A stretch of 64,000 nucleotides of DNA, from contig CM030935.1 of assembly GCA_018136815.1 (NCBI GenBank), positions 411,382 through 475,381 on the forward strand, given 5' to 3'. Positions 30,148-39,998 of the stretch are shown here, piece after piece (position 1 is the stretch's first letter; each line of letters begins with the position of its first letter). A model generated the notes under the pieces. It ran no database searches and was not told the origin of the DNA. It was given only the letters and a program-made list of their open reading frames with translations. Position numbers and translations under genes: made by a program. Origin of the DNA: Isochrysis galbana. Its lineage: Eukaryota; Haptophyta; Isochrysidales; Isochrysidaceae.

Positions 30148-31590
30148 TCACGCGTCCGACCAAGGTGTCAATCGATCATGCTGGTCGTACAAGAGAATAG
30201 GCACGTCTACTTCAGACAACCCATACTGCAGGACAAACTGCCGACGAAGCTTCTTGACGTATTCGCGCTCATCGCCCGTCCTATCCATGTCGGGCTTGAC
30301 GAAGAAGGCCAGTAGTGTGCGCGGCATGTTGGCGCTCCAGCGCTCGGGCGCGAGCACCACCTCGTTCATCCCGCCCGGCGTGCAACGCCGGCTGCAGCTA
30401 CGATCCGCTGCCATTACCTCGAACAGTACGTTCAGGTGTGGCGGGTAGTAGCAGCACACGCCCGGATTGCGCGCATCTGGCCGCAAGCCGCACGCGTTCT
30501 TGCAACCGCCCGGCGTCCCCTGCGTTCCCCCGTCGCGTGGGAAGATGCACCGCACCTCGACCTCGGTCGGGTCGACAACGAGCCCTGCGGACCCATATGT
30601 TTCGGCATGCCCCGGGTAGACAATTGACGCGGAGAGGTGGTCGCCGTGGTGGGCGCACCAGCCCGAAGCACAAGGCAGCCAGGGACGCTGCGGGTCGGAA
30701 GAGGCGTCGAATCCGCGCACGAGCACGCCCGCCTCGCGCAGGTCGTTGCTGGGGTTGGCGTTCCGGAAGCGCAAATTGAGCATCTGTGCAAGCGGCGAGA
30801 GCGGCGGCGGCGGATGCGGCGGCGGGCGTGGTAAGGGGGGCGGGCTGGGTGAGGGCGGTGGCGGTGGCGGGGCAGGCAACGGCAGCGGCGGAGAAGGTAG
30901 TGGTGGCGACGGCGACGGCGAGGGGGACGCCGAGGGCGGTGTGAAGGGGACACAAGGGACCGCTGGCCCGTTGTGCAGCACGCACATGCCTGCCGCATAC
31001 GCACACCTCCGGAAGTTGCCACGCGGCGCCGCCTGAAGAACGTAGCCCGTCTCGCACTGCGCTTGATCGCCGTCGTGCGCGCTGCAGCCGATATCCGGGC
31101 TTAGCATGTGCAGCCCAAGCGCGAGCTGCGCGAGTGCGCAGTTGGGCGAGCCGAAAAGCAGCGAAGAAGGTGCGCCAGCGGGACTGTGGGTAGAGGAGGC
31201 AGTGGGGGAGGAGGAGCCAGAGGCGGCACGCGAGGAAGAAGCAGTCGGTGAAAGAATGGAGGGGGAGGGGGAGAGAGAGGAGAGCGAGGCGTCAGTTGCA
31301 GCAGCGGAGGGGCGAAAGGAGGAGGAGGAGTGTGAGGAGGGCGAGAAGAGAGAGGAGAGAGCTCTCCGCAGCGCGTTTGCATCAAGAGCGTGGGCGAGAA
31401 GGAGGGCGGAACCGAGCATGACGAGCACAAGTCCGGCAAGGACGGTGGCCTTGGATGCCCACGTCCATCGCCTGCCCAGCTGCACCACTTCTTCCTCCTC
31501 CTCGACTCGAGCGACGAGCTGCCGGCGATGGCGGCGGCCCATCTGCGCCCGCCCCCCAGACCGACACGTGGGGGGCGGAGGACTTCTCAT
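30148..31590 (-). CDS. single-pass membrane protein with Pro-rich hinge and Cys-rich extracellular domains
   Basis: 480 residues from the ATG at 31590. A basic N-terminus and a single transmembrane segment near residues 48-69 (ATVLAGLVLVMLGSALLLAH) give a type II topology. A Ser/Thr/Pro linker, a Cys-containing module (CALAQLALGLHMLSPDIGCS to AYAAGMCVLH), a pure Pro/Ser hinge (PPPPPPSPSPPPLPRPPP) and a second Cys-rich region (GGCKNACGLRPD, CCYYPPH, CSRRCTPGG) follow. The organisation recalls extracellular matrix or lectin-like proteins of algae, but I do not recognise the family. Upstream in-frame codons to 31767 exist; the later Met was chosen because it places the charged cytosolic tail near the membrane helix. 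It is head to head with the DH-PH gene across a gap. Confidence 0.65.
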   Translation of the reverse strand: MRSPPPPTCRSGGRAQMGRRHRRQLVARVEEEEEVVQLGRRWTWASKATVLAGLVLVMLGSALLLAHALDANALRRALSSLFSPSSHSSSSFRPSAAATDASLSSLSPSPSILSPTASSSRAASGSSSPTASSTHSPAGAPSSLLFGSPNCALAQLALGLHMLSPDIGCSAHDGDQAQCETGYVLQAAPRGNFRRCAYAAGMCVLHNGPAVPCVPFTPPSASPSPSPSPPLPSPPLPLPAPPPPPPSPSPPPLPRPPPHPPPPLSPLAQMLNLRFRNANPSNDLREAGVLVRGFDASSDPQRPWLPCASGWCAHHGDHLSASIVYPGHAETYGSAGLVVDPTEVEVRCIFPRDGGTQGTPGGCKNACGLRPDARNPGVCCYYPPHLNVLFEVMAADRSCSRRCTPGGMNEVVLAPERWSANMPRTLLAFFVKPDMDRTGDEREYVKKLRRQFVLQYGLSEVDVPILLYDQHDRLTPWSDA

Positions 31591-31794
31591 CGTGAAATAT
31601 AAAGTGATCTCGGCGCTGAGTTCTCCGATTCTGATAGAGGTCGGCGTGGCGATTTTTTGTGTGCGACGCGGCGCACGAGAGTCTCCCCCCCCCCCGTGAG
31701 AAGAGAAGAGACCCCTCTCGCATCTGTTAGAATCGATCGGAGGGCTCGCGAGGACGGAAGAAGGCAAGAAAGCAACAGATGAGGGAGGGGAAGA

Positions 31795-31894
31795 NNNNNN
31801 NNNNNNNNNNNNNNNNNNNNNNNNNNNNNNNNNNNNNNNNNNNNNNNNNNNNNNNNNNNNNNNNNNNNNNNNNNNNNNNNNNNNNNNNNNNNNN
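31795..31894. other. assembly gap (100 N)
   Basis: Exactly 100 undefined bases, the usual scaffold placeholder; true length unknown. It probably hides the 5' part of the DH-PH gene. Confidence 0.99.
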
Positions 31895-31911
31895 CGGCGG
31901 GAGACTCGGTG

Positions 31912-33654
31912 ATGTCAAACTTTGCCATCAGATCCTTCCGCGCAAATGAGTACGAGTGCGAGATCGCTGCCATTCGTCTGCAGTCGACCATGCGGGGAAT
32001 AGAGACGCGGCGCTCAATGAGAGATGACATCATGGCCGTACAAACGAGGACGGCAGCTGCTCTTGCATTCCGCTTCTCTGAGCGGGAATACAAGCGTCAG
32101 CTAACGATGTTGCACGCCGACTTCTATGCGCCTCTCGCTGCGGCTGGCGTGCCGCCCACCGCGTTGCGGCCGATATTTGGCAACGTTCAAGTCTTGCTCA
32201 ATCTCTCCGACATGATGCTTGCGGAACTTGTCAAGCAAGAAGCTACGGATACCACGGTCTCTCCTTCAGCAGCGTGCGCACGTGCGCTGCTCGCAATGCT
32301 CCCAATGTTTCGTGTGTACCAGCAATATGTTAGTGGGCGCAGTGAAGCCCTCGCTGCGCTCAACATGTTGCGCGAGGGGCGACAAAAGGGAGCTGATACA
32401 GCACACGTCCTTAAGGACTTGGAAGCGGCTGTGGCCGCTAGAACGTTGGGCACTGATGTGCTGAGTGCCGCCATTGTGCAAGACTGTACAGCTACGGCAG
32501 AAGCCGCGTCCAAGCAAGGCGGAATTGGTGTCCCCAGAAACCTGGAAGAACTCCTTGACGCGCCTACACATCGCGTGGCCGCCTACACATCGCAACTCGC
32601 AAAAATTCTGGATGCCACGGCGAAAGCGAGTCGTTTCCGCGCCATCATTGAACAGGCGCTTCGCTTTTCTTCAGATCTAGTCGCACAGTTAGATTCCTCA
32701 CTCGCAGAGCAAGCATCCAGGCTTCGCGTTTCTGAACTCCACACTGAGCTCAGCCAGAGACTGGGCTCGGTCCTCCTGACGGTAGTGCCAGAAGGCTTGG
32801 CGCTTCCGCATCGACGCTTCTTGTGTGAAGGCAAACTCGATCTCGTGCAAGATTCAGCCGAAAAGCAGTGCGAACTACACGCGGTGTACCTTTTCAATGA
32901 CCTCCTCCTTCTTGTTGCCGACGAAGTCGTACGTGGAGATCAGATAGATGGAAGCCCACCTGTTGAACTGGGTGTTCATGGATCAGGGGGGGCAAGAGAG
33001 CCACGCGTAGAGTGCATCGGATTGGCCAAGGTTCAGATCAAGGTGCTACATGACCTCGATGAGAAGGGTTGGAGCGTGACGGGGCCAACGACTGGTGCAA
33101 AAGCGATTGGTTTCTTCCCGTTTGAACTCTGGTCTCTGCAGCGCTCTTGGCGACTCGCGGCACGCACCGAGGAAGAGCGCTCTCGATGGGTCGAGGCAAT
33201 CCAACAACAAGTGCGCTTCCTCCTGGCCGCCTTCAAGCAACGGGGACGCTCTCTAGCATTCTTGCCGCAAACCGTCCAGTCACTTCGCTCGAAGCTCGTG
33301 AACCTGCTTAGAGAACAGCGTAGGCATGAGGCTGAAATTCTTCTCCTTACCGACGAGATGTGCATTCTAGACGCCAACTTGCAAGCTGGCCGTCAGGCGC
33401 TCACTGCAGTTTCCTTCCGTGACAGACGCTTATCCATCGCTATTCACGGTCTCCAAGCCGGCCCGTCCTCCGCTCGTCAGATCCAAAGTCTTCGTCGCCG
33501 CGTGACTCGAGGCACGCTGGAACGAGCTGAGCTACAACGAGTTGCTAATGGATGCGTCGAGCAATTGCTCACAACGTTATCGGCACTAGAGGAGACACAT
33601 GATTCTTACAACGATGACTCACTCATCCAGTACATGCTATTTTCCGATACCTGA
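31912..33654 (+). CDS. Rho guanine nucleotide exchange factor (IQ, DH and PH domains), 5' end in gap
   Basis: About 580 residues. An IQ-type calmodulin-binding motif comes first (AAIRLQSTMRGIETRR, residues about 20-35), then a DH domain (about 57-250) with EYKRQLTMLHADFYAPL, the FRVYQQYVSG segment and LEELLDAPTHRVAAYTSQL, then a PH domain (about 300-440) with FLCEGKLDLV, YLFNDLLLLVAD and the terminal WRLAARTEEERSRWVEAIQQQ. A C-terminal coiled coil follows. DH-PH proteins load GTP onto Rho/Rac GTPases at membranes. The frame is open upstream into the gap, so the ATG at 31912 is a provisional start. Upstream IQ motifs or other domains may be missing. Confidence 0.85.
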   Translation: MSNFAIRSFRANEYECEIAAIRLQSTMRGIETRRSMRDDIMAVQTRTAAALAFRFSEREYKRQLTMLHADFYAPLAAAGVPPTALRPIFGNVQVLLNLSDMMLAELVKQEATDTTVSPSAACARALLAMLPMFRVYQQYVSGRSEALAALNMLREGRQKGADTAHVLKDLEAAVAARTLGTDVLSAAIVQDCTATAEAASKQGGIGVPRNLEELLDAPTHRVAAYTSQLAKILDATAKASRFRAIIEQALRFSSDLVAQLDSSLAEQASRLRVSELHTELSQRLGSVLLTVVPEGLALPHRRFLCEGKLDLVQDSAEKQCELHAVYLFNDLLLLVADEVVRGDQIDGSPPVELGVHGSGGAREPRVECIGLAKVQIKVLHDLDEKGWSVTGPTTGAKAIGFFPFELWSLQRSWRLAARTEEERSRWVEAIQQQVRFLLAAFKQRGRSLAFLPQTVQSLRSKLVNLLREQRRHEAEILLLTDEMCILDANLQAGRQALTAVSFRDRRLSIAIHGLQAGPSSARQIQSLRRRVTRGTLERAELQRVANGCVEQLLTTLSALEETHDSYNDDSLIQYMLFSDT

Positions 33655-34179
33655 CTTTTTATTGCACTATCGTCGAATGTCTCAGGTAAGCTTTCTGCTT
33701 CGAACAGCACGGAGCTGGGAGAGGGTCGGGAACAAGGAACGAGTCAGCCCAGTCTCTTGCAAGCCTGAGCCGGACAGGTCAGCTTAAAGCTTGCGACAAG
33801 TAAGATGTGGCTTACACCCGACTCGAATGAGGAGTCGCACGTGTAAGCGAACCGTACCTCCTTCACCGTGTCTCTTGAAGTTGAAAAATATGCTACTAGA
33901 TTGATTGATAGCTGGTGTTTCGATATTGTTGATGTGGCGAACTTGCATTCTAGCAAAAGGTGAGAAGACATGTGGCATTTAAAAGAAGTGATGGTTGATT
34001 GATGGATATTGCTATTGCAACACCCGTCAACCTACTTTTATAAGTGGGGGTCAATGGGGGCATCGCGCCCCCCTCTCTCCATTGCGGACACCCCCCGGGG
34101 TGGGCCCGTACATTCAACCCCAGCCCCTGCCCTTTGGCAGGGGCAGGGCACTCAACAATACAGCCCAAACCCTTCGTGG
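33655..34179. other. no gene seen
   Basis: AT-richer intergenic DNA after the exchange factor, then a C/G-rich stretch from 34050 with two ggcagggg-type blocks. No coding domain. Confidence 0.5.
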
Positions 34180-34335
34180 GCGCGGGCCACGAGTCGCACT
34201 CCCTGTCGGAGCGAAGCTCGTTTTCTCTTTGGGAACAAGCCGCGAAGGCGCATCGGCGGCTAGCGCGGCGCGCGGTTCATCCGGGGAGCCCGGAACGGGC
34301 TCATCGGGAGAACGGGGAAGGCCAATGACGGGCAT
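34180..34335 (-). pseudogene. gag N-terminal remnant related to the first LTR element
   Basis: The minus strand from 34335 reads MPVIGLPRSPDEP then SPDEPRAALAADAPS, resembling the beginning of the large gag at 7223-7100 (MPVVTPEESSM, SPQEPHSALAAGAPS). The match stops after about 50 residues. A short, broken fragment of the same or a sister family. Confidence 0.5.
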
Positions 34336-34739
34336 GTGAAATGGACGGGAAAGTGGCTCGGAACACGAATCGGAGGGACGGATTTCAAGGGATATGTCAT
34401 GGCACCAGGCCAAAGTGGTTATGCTCGGGTGGCTGGAGGAAGGTGCGCTTATAGAGTGGTTTTGTGCCCGCATAGCGTTTTCGTACATAACGTTAGCTTT
34501 CCCCATGGCCAAGCCTGTAGGCCTAGGTATTTCGTGACGGGTTTAAAATAATACTACTATAATGTTCAATCAAAGTACCACGAGCGCTTCCTATGAATGA
34601 GCGAATGGAGTCCCCAAGATGTCATTCATGCTCTGATAGGAAAAAGGAAGCGTCCCGTGCGATCACTAGCGTCTATGAGCATACCACATATTTCTGACAA
34701 GGACTGGTTGGGCTTCGGTGATGTGAATAGTAACACAAT

Positions 34740-34774
34740 GTGTATATATATATAGTAGTATATATATATATATT
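34740..34774. repeat. TA-rich microsatellite
   Basis: gtatatatatatag followed by tagtatatatatatatat: two adjacent TA runs in an AT-rich stretch. Confidence 0.85.
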
Positions 34775-36263
34775 TGTGAAGAGCTCCAAGGTGACTCCAA
34801 ATTCACCGCAGAACCAGAGAAATACAAATATTGGGATTGCAATGACGTGAAACAAAGCATCGAGTCTTTGAAGGAGAAAGTGTTCGTGTTCGAAGCTGCC
34901 GCAAGCATCGTAATGAGTACCGCAAGAGGTATACTTGCACAAGAACATGCTGTCCCAATCAACCTGGCGTTCTCCTCAACTGTACGTTCACCTACGGCGA
35001 AATTCTATTCTGGTTGGAACATGTGAGGACCAATGTAGAAGAAAACAAGGAAGGTTGCCAGAACGCCGTCTGGGGCACCCTTCGGTGGATGTTCGGTCCA
35101 ACCATCGAGTCGGAAGTCCCCACAGTAGATACCATCAAAGCTTCAATTTCCTGGTTGGTGTCGCTGCAAAACCGATAAAGGGTACAAGACGTGGGACAAA
35201 CTCAACTTCCGTCTGTGACTTGATGAGTAAGTACCAAGCGTCGAGCGCCATGGCCATGGCGTCCTGGTGCTCCAGCTCCTCGTCAGTCGCGAGCCCGGGC
35301 GAATCCTGCGGGGCGAGGGTCGGGACAATCAAGGCGTATCCTGTGACGGCCGAATCGGCCGTGTGCGAGCTGTGTGTGGTGCGCATGTGCATGCGCGGAC
35401 GTGATCGCTGGGGCACCAGGGGTTGAAATTTGCTTTATAGGCAATATGAGATATGAGGCGTCGGACCCCTAATTTAATATATGTGTATGTGTAGGCACCT
35501 TTTAAGTAAAAAAGAAGGATATCTCTCAGCGTGGTAGCGACGTCCAGTTCGGCTCGTGTGAGCCGCCAGAGCGTGTGAGGGGGGGGTTCAGACGGGACTT
35601 CGCACCGTCTTTTCGGACGAGGATTCTGAGAAGTGAAAAGGCGGGGAGACCCTCCGACCCGCTTTCGCCGGGGCTTTCCGCTCACAGTCAAAAATGTCGA
35701 CCCCCCCCCCACTATTAGTACTTAAAAGCCCTGTTTCAGACGCTTCATTCAAACCAACCTAGGAAGAAGAAGCAACTACAACTACACATCCAAGGTGGAG
35801 CCTCTATCGTCTATCGGCGAGACATACGGTTGCAAATACAACCCCAGACGAATCGTGAATGCGCCACTAACCAGCATCCCCCTGCCCACCTTAGGCAAGT
35901 CCTAATCTTCAGAAAATGCATACGCATGACTACCAGAGTCCTAGAAATCCATGGATTACCTAGGACTAGGACACGTGCACGTGGACTTAGTACTTAGTTT
36001 CCAGAACGGAAAATTGTCCGCCAACACTGCTGCTATTCTCATATAGTGTGTACACTGCAATGTTACTTATCTTGTGGAGTAGCGCAACGTATGCTTCAGC
36101 ATATCGCGTGTACACCGTGACGTTATGTTTCTCGTATCTTCGTGCAATGCACACATCCGGAGAGAAAGAACAAAGCAGCACGGCAGCGAATGAAATTGAT
36201 GAATGAGCCTTCCGGAACACAAGCACAATTGTCCACAACCCAAGTCTCACCCATATTATCATT
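34775..36263. other. no confident gene
   Basis: Minus frames at 34673-34962 and 35135-35416 have plausible protein composition (for example EELEHQDAMAMALDAWYLL) but match no family and lack splice support. They may be exons of a small gene or an old insertion. 35500-35720 holds a C-run and G-run; 35750-36263 is AT-richer and probably includes the 3' UTR of the kinase gene. Confidence 0.4.
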
Positions 36264-37504
<1,241 letters not shown>

Positions 37505-39741
37505 CTAGAAAGACAGTAAAAACAGCTGTTTTGGGGGATTCAAAAAAAACAGTAAAAAACAGTGCGAAAAATAGTGGGGCAAAATATCGCAGGGGGGCCT
37601 TTCCCCCCGCGCGCGCGGAACGCCTCCGCCCGCGCCCCTCCGCACGTGTCGGCTGCCCCCTGCCCCCTCCCCTCTCCCCTCCTGGCGACGGCGAGCCGCT
37701 CCACCGTCAACCCCAACCCCACGCGCGCGAGCCGATCCGCGCGCGCGGTGGAGAGCGACAACAGCAGCGACGGCGACACGGCGACGGCGACGGCGCTGAT
37801 CGCTGACCACGAGCTCGTGCGTGCGCGTGGCGAAGCAAGGCACGCGTGGGCTGCGCTGCTCGACGGCGCCACGCAGCCGGTCCTCACTCCGCAGGAGGAG
37901 GAGGAGTCTGTGCCCGCGCCCGCGCGCGCGGGCGTCGAGCTTCCGCTGCTTCTCGGCGAGCGCGGCTTGATGCTCGGTCTCTCGAGCACTGAGCTCAGCT
38001 TGATGTTCAACGTCCCTCGCGTTCATCTCCTCGAGTAATTCAGCCTTAGTGAAGCTCCGTGGGTTGCAGGTAGGCTCGGAAGCGTGAGCGACAACCTCAT
38101 GTCGAAGTCTCGGACCATGCTGCCGCAGAAATGCGGCGACTGCTAACCCCTGACAGAAAGATGCCATCTATTGTTGCAAGCTTTGCTGATGCAAAGCATC
38201 TCAATCTAGATGGCAAGCTTTGCTGATGTGGCCATCCATCTATGACCAAGCTTTTCGAGCGCCCAGCGCCCTAGCGCTGCTATAGGCGCGCGGCACGCGC
38301 AGCACATACGGACGGCGGTATAGCTCGCCGGCCGACTGTTGCTATCTCTAGCGAGAGGAGGCCCTCGAGGCGGGCGCCCATCGCAACGGTGAACGGGCGG
38401 GCAGGAGGCGGGAGGGGGGGGAGGGGGAGGGATAGTGACCCAGAGCACTATTTTGAGAACAAGCTTTCTATCGAGCTTTGGTGGACTCCAAAATCGACCA
38501 TCTATCTATGGACCAAGCTTTTGAGCAAGCTTTGCTGTAAATATCACCCATCTTTGAAAACCAGCTATCCCTGATTCTCAACCATCTTTCTGTCAGGGGT
38601 TAGCGACTGCGGGGATGGCCGAGACGTGACGTGACGAGGCGTTGCCCTGGCGACCGCCGCGCTTTGGCCCGCTCAGCTTGCGCTGTAACCTCGGCTTTCG
38701 GATGGCGACCAAGTAGTAGTCGATCTCGGCCGGTGTCACGCTCCGCCGCTCGGCAGCTTGGTACCACTTCGAAAGCACCTTTGTTTGCGGCCATTTCCAC
38801 TACGCCGGCTGCGCCACCCATCCGCACCGATACTGCGTCCGTGAGCGGGAGAAGGATGGGGCCACTGCTTGCCCACATGCCGTTGGAGTATGGCGGTGCC
38901 CATACTTCTCCAGCAAGACGCAAGGCGCCGAAACGCTCGGCGTCTGATTCGGCGTCAGCCACCCAACGTTGCACCTTACGCAGGTCGGCCTGAAGATATG
39001 CGGTGATGAGCACCGACAGGAGGAGCACTTCGTGCATCGTCGCCTCCGCTGAACCAGGTGAGTAGAACTTCTGACACGGCTGCTGCTCGCGCATGTCGTC
39101 CACCTCGCTGATGTCGAATAACTCTGCTCCAATATCTTGCGCAGGTGAGTCGGTCTGCGCCGCCAGGAATTCACCAAAAAGTACCCGCTGTTCCTCTGTG
39201 AGCGAGTCCGTGAAGCTCATGTACTTGTGCAGCGCATCGGTCGATTGTAAGTGCATGCCTACGTGAGCAGCGCTCCAAACGCTGAGATAAACTTCCTGCA
39301 GCTGGAGTGCGCGTTTGGAGTGCGCGGGCAGGCCAGTTAGAGTGCTAGCCGGGAGCGCACCGTTGATGTCTAGTGTGCTGTGCGTGTAGGCCCGTGTAGG
39401 CAGGAGGCAGGTCATTCTCTGTCCCCTCAGCCAGGGGCATGTTGGGTGCTGTGGTGGGGCTGGCAGCCATGCTGCGTGGGCAGGTAAAAGAAAAAACGGT
39501 CGAATGCGGTGGCGCGAAACACCGGTGAGACCGCCGCCGGGTCACCCGTGGCCATCTTCCATCTTGTCCGAGCCCCAGCAAAAATGGTGGGCTGACCTCC
39601 GACGCACTCTCGCTGGAGCGCGGCGAAGGCCGGCCTGTCCCAGCGGGTCGGTCGCCATCGCTCCGCTCCCACTTCGGATTGCGCGGGGGAGAGGTTGGGG
39701 AAAACTTCCCCCTGTCCCGCGAAAAAAAATTCTGACCCCAT
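37505..39741 (-). other. hypothetical coding region, probably of a mobile element, split by a MITE
   Basis: Minus frames 39427-39741, 38600-39415 and 37505-38167 have protein-like composition. The first contains FAALQREC and related blocks shared with 15250-15540. The middle has MHLQSTDALHKYMSFTDSL and DDMREQQPCQKFYSPGS. The last has a coiled coil (LLEEMNARDVEHQAELSARE). No known domain. A 459-bp MITE sits between the last two. The region is bounded by sequence resembling both ends of the dispersed insertion family, so it could be a coding member of that family (inference). Confidence 0.4.
38144..38602. mobile_element. MITE with 20-bp terminal inverted repeats and 8-bp target duplication
   Basis: 459 bp. 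Left end taacccctgacagaaagatg (38144-38163) is the exact reverse complement of 38583-38602. The 8-bp duplication gcgactgc flanks it (38136-38143 and 38603-38610). The interior has repeated catctatct and aagctttgctg blocks that can form further stems, and a G-rich centre. 8-bp duplications suit hAT or Mutator-type mobilisation; the family is not named. Perfect ends and duplication imply recent insertion. Confidence 0.92.
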
Positions 39742-39759
39742 GATGCAGCGATGTTTTTT

Positions 39760-39886
39760 TTTACCCAGGCTCCCTCACCTCTAGTTAAGATTGGTCGGCG
39801 GGTGGAGAGGGAAAGAAGGGGTACGGGCGTGTCTACAGGTGGGAGTTGCAAGGCCGCGCGCGACGCGAGAACTTTAAAAGGTTTTT
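39760..39886 (-). repeat. end fragment of the dispersed insertion family (inverted)
   Basis: The minus strand reads aaaaaaccttttaaagttct then about 60 bp later gtagacacgcccgtacccc, matching the starts of copies 3 and 4 (aaccttttaatattct, gtagccacgccc). It leads directly into the 15130-like repeat at 39760. Confidence 0.55.
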
Positions 39887-39998
39887 TCAGATGAAGCTCT
39901 TTCGAGACACACGCCGGCCGTGTGACAAAATCGTTGTGTGTAAGGTGTGATGTGCTATCAATTAAGCTATACAACTAGCACATACGTTGGCTCGTCGA

